From an uncultured Clostridia bacterium (GTDB lineage: Bacteria; Bacillota; Clostridia; Christensenellales; CAG-314): a stretch of 29,090 bases of DNA. Shown piece by piece: positions 16,516 through 23,789 of the stretch. The first letter of the stretch is position 1. Each line of letters starts with the position of its first letter. The stretch covers positions 1 through 29,090 of the forward strand of contig CAKPYT010000035.1 in NCBI GenBank assembly GCA_934203075.1, in the 5' to 3' direction. The notes beneath the pieces are model-generated. The model saw nothing but the letters and a program-made list of their open reading frames with translations, did not search any database and was not told where the DNA came from. The translations under genes were made by a program, and so were the position numbers.

Positions 16516-17269
16516 TTTCTATCTCTCCTTTCGATTGGGAAACTTTTCTAACGTTGTATTTCAGGTAAAACGCATTGCGATATTCCGAAAGTTTTCCGGA
16601 CTGGAAAAAACTATAATAATCTTCCGGGCCGATGATCAGGTGCTCCATTAAAGAAATATCCAGGCTGAGTGCGGTTTCAAACAGTTGCTGCGTAATGCGT
16701 TCGTCTTCCGGCGTGGGGTAGGCCTTTCCTTGCGGGTGCGAATGCGCCAGAAGAATTCCGGAGGCGTTTTGCGCCAAGGCCATGGAGATGGCTTCGCGAA
16801 ACGGAAACACCGCAGAATTCGGCGAGCCTTCCGAAAGGGTGGTAGTGGTGAGGATTTCTCCCTTGGCGTTCTGGCACACGAGAATGATTTCTTCTTTCGG
16901 ATTGTTTCGAAGAAGAGAGGTGCAAAAGGCCAGTACTTGCGAAAATTTTACGAGCTGCAGCGAGTGTTTTGCCCGATCCACGTTGTAAAACTGAAAGATT
17001 TTTGGAATCGATTTCAAATACAGCGCCCCCGCATGGCTGATGTAGGGGAACTCTTCCAAAGCTTCGCAAGGGGCATTCAGCACGGCGCTGAACGAGCCGA
17101 AGCGGTTGATCAGTTCATGGGCAAGCCGGTTGGTATCTCTTTGCGGTACAACCTGATAGAGTAAATATTCCAGTACTTCGTGCGGCAGCAGTTTTTCCGC
17201 CGGGCTGCCGGCGATCCTTTCGCGCATTCTGTCGCGATGTCCGCCGTTCAGACGCTCTGTTTTTGGCAT
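16508..17269 (-). CDS. radC: RadC-family JAB/MPN domain protein
   Basis: A UPF0758/RadC-type protein. An N-terminal helix-hairpin-helix-like region contains LLPHEVLEYLLY and FGSFSAVLNAPCEAL. The JAB domain has the zinc motif HSHPQGKAYPTPEDE (H176, H178, D189, with Thr in place of the usual Ser). The family's metal-site residues are thus kept; its biochemical role is still unsettled despite the old DNA-repair name. I start at the ATG at 17269 (MPKTERLNGG, 253 aa) with GGAAGG upstream. An earlier in-frame ATG at 17440 would start inside the facing pepV gene and upstream of the apparent promoter. It is the first gene of an operon with gltX. Confidence 0.92.
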   Translation of the reverse strand: MPKTERLNGGHRDRMRERIAGSPAEKLLPHEVLEYLLYQVVPQRDTNRLAHELINRFGSFSAVLNAPCEALEEFPYISHAGALYLKSIPKIFQFYNVDRAKHSLQLVKFSQVLAFCTSLLRNNPKEEIILVCQNAKGEILTTTTLSEGSPNSAVFPFREAISMALAQNASGILLAHSHPQGKAYPTPEDERITQQLFETALSLDISLMEHLIIGPEDYYSFFQSGKLSEYRNAFYLKYNVRKVSQSKGEIEND

Positions 17270-17310
17270 GGTTTCGCCCTTCCGAAAAAGTATCGATAAA
17301 GTGTAACATA

Positions 17311-17339
17311 AGTATAGCACAAAAACGTATTTTTGTGTA
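17311..17339 (-). promoter_or_regulatory. radC-gltX promoter
   Basis: On the minus strand TGC-TATACT (the -10 is the complement of 17311-17316) is an extended -10, with TACACA (complement of 17334-17339) 17 bases upstream. The -35 shares bases with the pepV -10. Confidence 0.65.
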
Positions 17340-17343
17340 TAAT
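17338..17343 (+). promoter_or_regulatory. pepV -10 element
   Basis: A perfect TATAAT preceded by GTG, about 50 bases before the pepV ATG. The -35 at proper spacing (TAGCAC, 17315-17320) is poor and lies within the radC -10 region. Confidence 0.55.
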
Positions 17344-17392
17344 TGAGGCAAGAAGTTTTACCCGTTGCTCGTGACGGGGAAAGGAGAGATTT

Positions 17393-18730
17393 ATGGATAC
17401 GAAAAAACTGATTGCAAATTATCAGGACGAGTTGATTCATTTAGTGCAAAACGTAATTCATTACGATACCGTACAAAGAGAAGCCGAACCGGGCGCGCCG
17501 TTCGGGCAGAATACGGCAGATTGCCTGGATTATGTTTTGAAGGTTTGTCAGGAGTTCGGCTTTCGGACGAAGAATTGTGACGGTTACGTAGGCTATGCGG
17601 ATTACGGTACGGAAGGCGACTTGTTCGGCGTTCTCGGTCATCTGGACGTGGTCCCCGTGAATCCAGAGGAATGGAAAGTTCCGCCTTTCTCCGGCGAAAT
17701 TGTGGACGGTAAAATTTACGGCCGCGGCACGTCGGACGATAAAGGGCCGATGATGGCGGCGCTCATTGCGTTGAAGGCGATCAAAGATCAGAATCTGCAG
17801 TTGTCCAAACGGATTCGTCTGATCTTCGGCTGCAACGAAGAAAGCGGCATGGCCTGCATGCGGTATTATGTGAAAAACGAGGAATTACCCGCAATGGCAA
17901 TTTCTCCGGACGGCGAATTTCCGGTGATCAATGGCGAAAAGGGGATTTATTCCATGATCGCTATGTGCGGGAAGCCGAACGAAAACGTGCTGTCCATCAA
18001 AGCCGGTACGCGCCTGAACATCGTGCCGGATAAATGTGTGGCGGAAATCCGGAAGGGTGCGGACGTGGCAATGCTGCGCTCCTATGGGATCGAAGTGGAA
18101 GAGAAGGAAGACCGTCTGGTGTTGACGACGCGCGGCGTGGCAGCCCACGGCTCTACGCCGGAATTGGGGCAAAACGCAACGTGGCCGATCTTCCATGCTT
18201 TGGCAAAGGCCTATCCGGAGGACGAAGTTCTGCAATTTGTCGCAAACAAAGTCTGCGTCGACACCAACGCCGTGGCATGGGGCTTCCCGATGGAGGATGC
18301 ACAAAGCGGCAAACTGACCGTGAACCTCGGCACCGTGGAACTGAAGGACGGCGTTCTGATGCTCGGGTTGGATAACCGCTTCCCCGTTACGGTTACGGGC
18401 AAACAATTGGCGGAAGCGTATCGGGAACATTCTCCCGCATTTTTCCGCATCATGGGCGGGCACGCAAGCGAACCGCTGTGGGTGGATCCTTCGTCCACAC
18501 TGGTGAAAACGCTGGTGGAAGTGTACGAAGAACACACCGGAGACAAAACCGGACCGATCGCTATCGGCGGCGGAACGTACAGCCGTATGCTGCCGTTGTG
18601 CGTTGCCTACGGGCCGAATTTCCCCGGCGGCGAAAAGGTGGAGCATATGTCCAACGAGTATATCGCGATCGATCGGCTGATGCAAATGACGGAAATCTAT
18701 TACGACGCATTTGTGCGGCTGTGTAAATAG
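17393..18730 (+). CDS. pepV: PepV-type M20 dipeptidase
   Basis: A cytoplasmic zinc metallopeptidase of the M20A/PepV group, which releases amino acids from dipeptides. The two-metal site is complete: GHLDVVP (H83, D85), GRGTSDDKGP (bridging D116), the catalytic Glu in NEESG (E149/E150), SPDGEFP (D173), and H418 in VEHMSNEYI. GGGTYSR near the C-terminus is also characteristic. At 445 aa it is slightly shorter than Lactobacillus PepV (about 470). The RBS AAAGGAGAG lies seven bases before the ATG. It is monocistronic, closed by the terminator at 18747-18775. Close relatives annotated as Xaa-His dipeptidase or SapA-like cannot be excluded. Confidence 0.93.
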   Translation: MDTKKLIANYQDELIHLVQNVIHYDTVQREAEPGAPFGQNTADCLDYVLKVCQEFGFRTKNCDGYVGYADYGTEGDLFGVLGHLDVVPVNPEEWKVPPFSGEIVDGKIYGRGTSDDKGPMMAALIALKAIKDQNLQLSKRIRLIFGCNEESGMACMRYYVKNEELPAMAISPDGEFPVINGEKGIYSMIAMCGKPNENVLSIKAGTRLNIVPDKCVAEIRKGADVAMLRSYGIEVEEKEDRLVLTTRGVAAHGSTPELGQNATWPIFHALAKAYPEDEVLQFVANKVCVDTNAVAWGFPMEDAQSGKLTVNLGTVELKDGVLMLGLDNRFPVTVTGKQLAEAYREHSPAFFRIMGGHASEPLWVDPSSTLVKTLVEVYEEHTGDKTGPIAIGGGTYSRMLPLCVAYGPNFPGGEKVEHMSNEYIAIDRLMQMTEIYYDAFVRLCK

Positions 18731-18746
18731 GGTTTTATGAGAAAAG

Positions 18747-18775
18747 AAAAAGGCAAACGTTTCGTTTGCCTTTTT
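18747..18775 (+). terminator. Bidirectional terminator between convergent peptidase genes
   Basis: AAAAAGGCAAACG with its exact complement and a three-base loop makes a 13-bp stem with T-rich ends on both strands. It is 16 bases past the pepV stop and 60 bases past the stop of the facing M20 gene. Confidence 0.9.
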
Positions 18776-18834
18776 GTTTTTTTTGGAAATACTCGTTTTT
18801 CGGGTTTTTTTGCGTGTGGACAGAACGCCGTCGG

Positions 18835-20022
18835 TTAAGCCATGGCGATCAATTGCAGAATGACTTCCGTCATGAGGTGCAGGTCTTTCACGCGAATCCA
18901 TTCGTTCGTGCAGTGCATTTCTTCCATCCCGCAGGAGAGGCACACCGAGGGCACGCCCTGCTGCATAAACGCACTGGCATCCGATCCGCCGAGCCCGTCC
19001 ATCACTACGTTCGGTTCCAGACCGACGGCCTTCATGGCCGCGGTGGATTTTTCCAGCATCAATTTGCCGACTTCCGTGCGCGTAATGTCGTAGCCGTCCA
19101 TTACTTTCGGGGTGATGCCGACGGTGACTTCCACCTTTTCGCTGTTGAAGCTTTCCGCAATGCGCTTCACCTGTTCGGTCAAAAGGGAAAGTTCTTCCGG
19201 CAGGAAGCTGCGCGCGATACCGATCAGCATGACGCCGTCCGGCACGCCGTAACCGGGCTGACTGGACGTGCTCATACGCACCACCTGGAAGAAGGTGTAA
19301 TCCTTATCGTTCCAGCAGCCGATGGGCAGTTTTGCAATCATCCGGCCGGCAACGGTCAGGGCGTTCGGCACCAGAAAACTGTGTGCGTGGGTGGGGATAT
19401 CTTTCACTTTGATGTTGATGCGGAAGTTTTTATTGTATTGGCTGCGGGCCGTAATGCCGCCTACGGGACCGGCAGCATCGAATACGTAGCCGTATTTCAC
19501 CCCGTAAGAAGCCAGATTGCTCATTTTTGCGCCGAACAGCCCCCGTTCTTCCAACGCGGTGAAGGCCAGCACCAGTTTGCCGTGCGGCAAGTTCTTTTGC
19601 AAAACTTCGTCCACCGCTTCCAGAATGGAAGCAACGCCTGCCTTATCGTCCGCACCGAGAATGGTTTCTCCTTCGGAATAGATTTTATCGTCGCGGAGGA
19701 CGGGGCGGATGCCCTTGCCCGGTTCCACGGTATCGATGTGAGAGCTGAGGTAAATCGGGTCTTTCGATTCGTCGTTCGCGGGGATGACCACAATTAACTG
19801 TTCGGTTTTTGCCGTTTTTTCGTGCGGGGCAAGACGTGCCGTTTCGCTGGGGGGCAAAGTGCCGATGTCCAGTTGCTGCCGGTCGATCTTGCAGTCCCAC
19901 CGATGCGCGGCGATGTATTTTTCGATGTAGTCGCACATGGCGCTTTCCGCAAAGGACGGACTATCCGTTTGTACCATGTCCAGGAATAAATCCACGGTTT
20001 TTTGATGTTTCTGATACTCCAT
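18835..20022 (-). CDS. PepT-like M20 family metallopeptidase
   Basis: A tripeptidase-T-like zinc aminopeptidase of family M20B, presumably cytoplasmic. Metal-site residues are present: SSHIDTVEPG (H95, D97), LGADDKAGVA (D126), EERGLFGA (E158/E159), FDAAGPVGGI (D182) and EEMHCTNEWI (H370). The dimerisation domain falls between about residues 190 and 300. At 395 aa it is close to the PepT-like family length. The ATG at 20022 has GAAGGAG upstream, but at a long spacing of about 11 bases, so translation may be modest. The 5' UTR of about 90 nt is GC-rich. It is convergent with pepV, and both act in peptide breakdown. Confidence 0.9.
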   Translation of the reverse strand: MEYQKHQKTVDLFLDMVQTDSPSFAESAMCDYIEKYIAAHRWDCKIDRQQLDIGTLPPSETARLAPHEKTAKTEQLIVVIPANDESKDPIYLSSHIDTVEPGKGIRPVLRDDKIYSEGETILGADDKAGVASILEAVDEVLQKNLPHGKLVLAFTALEERGLFGAKMSNLASYGVKYGYVFDAAGPVGGITARSQYNKNFRINIKVKDIPTHAHSFLVPNALTVAGRMIAKLPIGCWNDKDYTFFQVVRMSTSSQPGYGVPDGVMLIGIARSFLPEELSLLTEQVKRIAESFNSEKVEVTVGITPKVMDGYDITRTEVGKLMLEKSTAAMKAVGLEPNVVMDGLGGSDASAFMQQGVPSVCLSCGMEEMHCTNEWIRVKDLHLMTEVILQLIAMA

Positions 20023-20122
20023 AAGTAATCGATCTCCTTCTCAATCAAGTTTCGTCCCCCGGCCTGCCGGATTTGCCGTTGTTCTGCCCCGACCCCGCCG
20101 GAGGGTCCGGTATTCTAGCGCT

Positions 20123-20131
20123 ATTATAGCA
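20123..20131 (-). promoter_or_regulatory. Extended -10 of the PepT-like peptidase gene
   Basis: The minus strand reads TGC-TATAAT, a perfect extended -10, about 100 bases before the ATG. The -35 at 17-base spacing (TACCAT) is weak. Confidence 0.65.
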
Positions 20132-20245
20132 TATTCCCGTTTGCGATGGTAGATTTTTCCCGAAGAAACCGCAAGTTTTCCGCAAGGAAGGCGAACGCCG
20201 CACGGCGTAACGGGCGGCTGCGGGGCCTTTGCGAACCTTTTCCCG

Positions 20246-20283
20246 AAAGCGGTGTAACGTCTTTCCAAAAGCGGTGGAACGTC
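20246..20283 (+). repeat. Tandem pair of 16-bp direct repeats upstream of lplA
   Basis: AAAGCGGTGTAACGTC (20246-20261) and AAAGCGGTGGAACGTC (20268-20283) differ at one base and are 22 bases apart start to start, close to two helical turns. They sit about 60-95 bases upstream of the lplA -35. A more degenerate relative is at 20201-20214. The layout suits a regulator binding side by side on one DNA face; which regulator is unknown. Confidence 0.55.
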
Positions 20284-20341
20284 CGACCCGACTTTTGGGA
20301 GGGAGCGGTGTTTTTCGAGAGGTTGCTTCCGAAAGCATGCG

Positions 20342-20370
20342 TTTACAAACCGTTCGGGATATGGTAAAAT
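20342..20370 (+). promoter_or_regulatory. lplA promoter, -10 six bases from the ATG
   Basis: TTTACA (20342-20347) is exactly 17 bases from TAAAAT (20365-20370), which is preceded by TGG as an extended -10. The ATG begins six bases later at 20377, where transcription should start. No Shine-Dalgarno sequence is present. Confidence 0.7.
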
Positions 20371-20376
20371 ATACCA

Positions 20377-21090
20377 ATGAATTTATCGAAATGGAAGTAT
20401 CTGGAGGGAGAGGGAACGGACGCCTTCCGGCATTTGGCAACGGAGCAAACGTTGCTGCGGCAACGGACGCAAGCCCTGTTTTTGTGGACGAACTCCCCCA
20501 CGGTGGTGGTGGGGCAAAATCAATTTGCGCAGGAGGAATGCGACGCGGCACTGTGCCGCACGCGCGGTATCCGCATTTGCCGCCGTTCTACGGGCGGCGG
20601 GGCGGTCTATCACGACGAGGGTACGCTGAATCTCAGTTGGATAGCGCCAAACGAAAGTTCCGCGACGGAACAGGTGTTTGCCTGCATCCGGCGAACGCTC
20701 GAACGGTTGGGGATACGGGGCTTCTGCCGCGAAGGAAACGACGGCTACCTTTCGGGGCGCAAAATATTGGGCGAAGCACACCGCCAAAGCGGTGGGTATA
20801 CGCTTTCGCATTGCTGTATTCTGGTTCAGACGAATCTGGCCGTATTGGAAGCCGTGCTGACGCCTTCTTCCGAAAAGCTGCAAAGGCACGGAGTGCAAAG
20901 CGTGCGCGCAAGAGTGGCGAACGTGTGTGAGTTTCAGCCCGTAACGCAGCCGGTTTTTGCAGAAGCGCTGAAGGAAGAATTGCTGCGTTCGTTCGATTGC
21001 GAGGTGCAGAAAGAGCCTTCGCCGGAGGAAACCTTGCTGCGCGAGTTGCAGGCGGAAGAGTACATTTTCCAAAGGCCGGAGGGGCAGTGA
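20377..21090 (+). CDS. lplA: Lipoate-protein ligase A, catalytic domain only
   Basis: It activates lipoate to lipoyl-AMP and transfers it to lysines of lipoyl domains; the neighbouring GcvH is the probable acceptor. The BPL/LplA fold shows RRSTGGGAVYHDEGTLNLS at 69-87, the catalytic lysine in SGRKILGEAHRQ (K129), and VQSVRARVANV, matching the family's SVRSRVTNI. At 237 aa it stops where LplA proteins normally pass into the C-terminal accessory domain (E. coli LplA is 338 aa), so it is a single-domain form. In organisms with such forms a separate partner can supply the rest; none is seen here. An octanoyl or lipoyl amidotransferase (LipM/LipL-like) is a less likely reading. The message appears leaderless. 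Confidence 0.88.
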   Translation: MNLSKWKYLEGEGTDAFRHLATEQTLLRQRTQALFLWTNSPTVVVGQNQFAQEECDAALCRTRGIRICRRSTGGGAVYHDEGTLNLSWIAPNESSATEQVFACIRRTLERLGIRGFCREGNDGYLSGRKILGEAHRQSGGYTLSHCCILVQTNLAVLEAVLTPSSEKLQRHGVQSVRARVANVCEFQPVTQPVFAEALKEELLRSFDCEVQKEPSPEETLLRELQAEEYIFQRPEGQ

Positions 21091-21191
21091 CCTGACGGGG
21101 TGTGTTTTGCCCGGCTCGTTCGGGTGGCCGAAAGGCTGACGAAAAAAGGCGAAGAGCAACGGGGGAAAAAACCGAAAACGGGAGGGGAAAA

Positions 21192-21590
21192 ATGCAAAGA
21201 GTTTACACGAAAAGTCACGAGTGGCTTCAGACGGAAAAGGACGTTGCCACCGTCGGAATTACGGAATATGCGGCAAAAGAGTGGGGCATGCTGATGTTTG
21301 TTCGTCTTCCGCCGATCGGAAGCGAAGTCGCTGCGGGCGAGGTGCTGGCAGAGGCGGAGGCTATCAAAACCGTGTACGAAATCCGGTCGCCCGTTTCCGG
21401 AAAAATTCTGGAAGTGAACGAAGCGGTTGTGTCCGAGGCGGAACGCATCAACGCAAACCCGTATGCGGAATGGCTGTGCAAAGTGCGTGTTTCCGCAACG
21501 GGAGAATTGCTGACGGAAGAAGAGTATCGGGCGTACGTTGCCACACTGAAAACAAAGGAAGCGGAACCGACGCACCGATCAATCGTTTGA
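21192..21590 (+). CDS. gcvH: Glycine cleavage system H protein (lipoyl carrier)
   Basis: A small carrier that holds lipoate on one lysine and shuttles the aminomethyl group in glycine cleavage. The lipoyl site is AEAIKTVYEIRSPVSGKI, with K59 as the modified residue, in the usual setting before SPVSG. GITEYAAKEWGMLMFVRLP and INANPYAEWLCKV match the family at both ends. At 132 aa it is of normal size. I start at the ATG at 21192 (MQRVYTKSHEWLQ) with GGAGGGG upstream, not the in-frame ATG at 21102, which would add thirty basic, unrelated residues. It lies 101 bases after lplA. No gcvT, gcvP or lpd is in view, so a role outside glycine cleavage cannot be excluded. Confidence 0.92.
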   Translation: MQRVYTKSHEWLQTEKDVATVGITEYAAKEWGMLMFVRLPPIGSEVAAGEVLAEAEAIKTVYEIRSPVSGKILEVNEAVVSEAERINANPYAEWLCKVRVSATGELLTEEEYRAYVATLKTKEAEPTHRSIV

Positions 21591-21636
21591 TTTGCCGCAA
21601 TCGGAACTTGGAAAACGATTCCGAAAAGAAAAACCG

Positions 21637-21685
21637 AAACCCGCCCAATCGTACGGCAAGCGCCGCAGGATGCGGGTTTTGTTTT
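21637..21685 (+). terminator. Probable lplA-gcvH terminator
   Basis: AAACCCGC (21637-21644) pairs with GCGGGTTT (21672-21679), enclosing an inner GGC/GCC stem, followed by TGTTTT. The loop is long, so the call is moderate. Confidence 0.5.
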
Positions 21686-21799
21686 GGAAAGAATTTGCAC
21701 GGTTTCCCTTCAAAAAGGGCAAAAAACGACGAAAAAAGACAAAATTTTTGCCGAAATGTGAATATTTGCTGAAAACGAGCCGCAGGCGGAATGCATCGT

Positions 21800-21828
21800 T
21801 TGACAATGCGGCAAAATATCTCTAAAAT
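21800..21828 (+). promoter_or_regulatory. Near-consensus promoter abutting the 21835 gene
   Basis: A perfect TTGACA (21800-21805), a 17-base spacer and TAAAAT (21823-21828). Six bases (AAAAAT) then separate it from the ATG at 21835, so transcription should start at or next to the start codon. Confidence 0.8.
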
Positions 21829-21834
21829 AAAAAT

Positions 21835-22836
21835 ATGCAAATAAAAATGTTAAACAGCAAACGCGAAATACATCGCATGATACGATTTTGTTACCCGAAG
21901 GCGCAGTCCAACACGCTGCAGGATGGAATCGTAAAGTATACGCAACGAGAGTTGTGTCGGTTTGTGCTGTCCAAAAACAATTTTTTTGTTGTTTCCGTGC
22001 AGGAAGAGGATCAGATCCTGGCAACGGCCCTGGTGTATATCGAAAAGGATAAAACGGGCGAAAAAATTTGTAATTTTTGTTTGCTGCGCAGCGCTCAGGA
22101 GGAGGCTGCTTTGCAGAAATTGATCGATTGCATCAAACTGGAAATGAAAAAGTACGGCGTCGGGGTGCTGCGCGGCCCGTGCTGCACCTTCAATTTTTTG
22201 ATGCGCGAAGGGCTGGACGAAGCACAACGCACACGTCTGGAGCCGATGCTGCTGCAGTTAGGGTTGGAACCGTTGCGCGATCGGCTGGAAGTGACTGCGC
22301 CGGTGCAGGCAATGCCCGTCGAAGGAGTGGCGGAGATTCGCTATTTTAACGGCCGGCACTACGAGAAATCGTTGGAAGACCTCATTCAGGTGGTGGAGTA
22401 CGACGGTTCTTACGTCGGCGTGTCTCAAACGGCAAAGGTCTTTTTGCGGAATTACCTGAGGGCTCTGCCGCTTTTATGCAAGCCGAACGGGGTTCGCATC
22501 GCGTATGACGAAGTGGGCAGCCCGTTGGGGTTTATTGCCGCCATCTTCAGCGAAACCAAGAAGGCGCGTCGGTGGTGGTCGCTGTTCGGCAGGGAAAACT
22601 ACTATCGTCGTCTTGCGGAGGAAAGTACAAGCGTGCAGATCGAAGCACTGTGCGTAAAGGAGGCTCACCGCGAAACGGTAGCACGCCTTTTGCTGGAAAG
22701 TGTCCTGAAGGATGCCTCTTCGCATTGCCAAACGATATTTTTTCCGAATTTATCCGAAGCGACGCTGGAAGCGCTGCACCTGAAAAACGCAGCGGTGACC
22801 GATCGCCTGCGGACCTATCAGATGCGGTTAGATTAA
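21835..22836 (+). CDS. Hypothetical protein with possible tandem GNAT-like folds
   Basis: I do not recognise this 333 aa protein with confidence. The alternation of strands and helices, with DQILATALVYIEK in the N-terminal half and VQIEALCVKEAHRETVARLLLESVL in the C-terminal half, resembles a double GNAT acetyltransferase layout in which the second half keeps the acetyl-CoA-binding type of segment. There is no signal peptide or membrane segment, so it is likely cytoplasmic. It has six cysteines in the first 200 residues. No Shine-Dalgarno precedes either the ATG at 21835 or the in-frame ATG at 21847; with the -10 six bases before the first, 21835 is preferred. It is a single-gene unit closed by a strong terminator. 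Confidence 0.75.
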   Translation: MQIKMLNSKREIHRMIRFCYPKAQSNTLQDGIVKYTQRELCRFVLSKNNFFVVSVQEEDQILATALVYIEKDKTGEKICNFCLLRSAQEEAALQKLIDCIKLEMKKYGVGVLRGPCCTFNFLMREGLDEAQRTRLEPMLLQLGLEPLRDRLEVTAPVQAMPVEGVAEIRYFNGRHYEKSLEDLIQVVEYDGSYVGVSQTAKVFLRNYLRALPLLCKPNGVRIAYDEVGSPLGFIAAIFSETKKARRWWSLFGRENYYRRLAEESTSVQIEALCVKEAHRETVARLLLESVLKDASSHCQTIFFPNLSEATLEALHLKNAAVTDRLRTYQMRLD

Positions 22837-22850
22837 ACGTATTACGAAAA

Positions 22851-22879
22851 GCGTCCGGGGAACACCCCGGGCGCTTTTT
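22851..22879 (+). terminator. Terminator of the 21835 gene
   Basis: GCGTCCGGGG and CCCCGGGCGC form a 10-bp stem (one G-T wobble) with an AACA loop and five T. It begins 15 bases past the stop. Confidence 0.9.
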
Positions 22880-23076
22880 GAAGGGGTTGTCTTTCGGGCG
22901 CCCCCGCAGAGCCGGCAGAAGTTTCGGCTCGATTTTTTTGCCTTGCCGGGAGCAGAGGGCGGTGCGGACAGTTGTGGGAAGAGGAAAGAGCGGCAAGAAG
23001 GAGCTTTTATTCCGGGGCTTGTGTCGAACATGCCCCTTGCTTCTTCTCGTAGAGAGGGGGGCTTGCCCGAAAAGAG

Positions 23077-23101
23077 AAAAACGCGCTTGCTGCGCGTTTT
23101 T
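23077..23101 (-). terminator. thpR terminator (bidirectional)
   Basis: AAAAACGCGC and GCGCGTTTTT form a perfect 10-bp stem with a five-base loop. The T run on the minus strand follows within a few bases of the thpR stop. The roughly 200 bases between here and the previous terminator hold nothing I can name. Confidence 0.85.
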
Positions 23102-23103
23102 CG

Positions 23104-23613
23104 TTATAATTTAGTGTAAAAATGCTTTCCGTCTATGGTTTCGCTGCAATACAGGCCGACCCCGGCAAACGAAAACGGCTTGTTAAAAACCAGAATGTTT
23201 TTTTTCAGTTCCGAAAACGGCAGTTCGCTGTGGCAGTTCCGTGCAAGCGTCACATGCGGGCGGAAGGGTTTTTCGTCCGGGGAAAGTCCGCAGGCAAGCG
23301 ATTCTTTGCGAAGCCTTGCGGCAAGTTCCTTCACTCCGCGCGACACTTTCAGTTTTGCAACGACGGTGCCCTCCCCGAACAGGTCAAGCGATTGAAAACT
23401 GCCGGTCTCCTGCGAAAGATCCGTGTCTTTCAGGAGATTCTTCAGGGAGAGGAGGTACACGGGATCCACTTCGCCTAAAAAAGCAAGCGTTACGTGCAGC
23501 CTTTTTCGCGGGGTGATTCTTCCGGAAAGAAGGTGCGGCTGCAGTTGGTTTGCCATATTTTCGGCGTAAGCGAGTGCTTTTTCCGATAGATCCAAAGCAA
23601 AAAAAAGTCGCAT
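23104..23613 (-). CDS. thpR: RNA 2',3'-cyclic phosphodiesterase (2H family)
   Basis: A small cytoplasmic enzyme of the 2H phosphoesterase superfamily, formerly called 2'-5' RNA ligase. It opens 2',3'-cyclic phosphate RNA ends. The two defining motifs are HVTL at 40-43 and HVTL at 120-123, preceded by RLFFALDL at the start. At 169 aa it is slightly short of the usual 175-190. The RBS AGGAGG stands six bases before the ATG. The promoter reads TTGCTT, 17 bases, TATAAT on the minus strand. It is monocistronic, divergent from the M1 peptidase gene. Confidence 0.93.
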   Translation of the reverse strand: MRLFFALDLSEKALAYAENMANQLQPHLLSGRITPRKRLHVTLAFLGEVDPVYLLSLKNLLKDTDLSQETGSFQSLDLFGEGTVVAKLKVSRGVKELAARLRKESLACGLSPDEKPFRPHVTLARNCHSELPFSELKKNILVFNKPFSFAGVGLYCSETIDGKHFYTKL

Positions 23614-23631
23614 GAAAACCTCCTATCCGCT

Positions 23632-23660
23632 ATTATAAACAACCCCAAAAGAAAAAGCAA
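23632..23660 (-). promoter_or_regulatory. thpR promoter
   Basis: On the minus strand TTGCTT (complement of 23655-23660), a 17-base spacer and a perfect TATAAT (complement of 23632-23637). Confidence 0.7.
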
Positions 23661-23789
23661 GAGTTTCCGCAGAATTCCGGGAGCGGCAGAAGCAACACGG
23701 GAAAAGCGCGGCAAAAACGCTTTTTTCGGTATGAAACGATAGGCCGGGCGCATATAGTGAACCAAAACAGATCAGCGGAGAAGTTCACT

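Larger units (their letters stand above)
20023..20376. other. Divergent intergenic region between the PepT-like gene and lplA
   Basis: It contains the PepT-like promoter on the minus strand, the lplA promoter on the plus strand, and a pair of near-identical 16-mers (20246-20261 and 20268-20283). The open frames through it have no recognisable product. Confidence 0.6.

Noticed and set aside
23702..23726. Hairpin AAAAGCG/CGCTTTT followed by T, as a terminator
   Set aside because: It lies in the divergent thpR/M1 region with no upstream plus-strand transcript to end, and the stem is short. It may be chance in A/T-flanked DNA.
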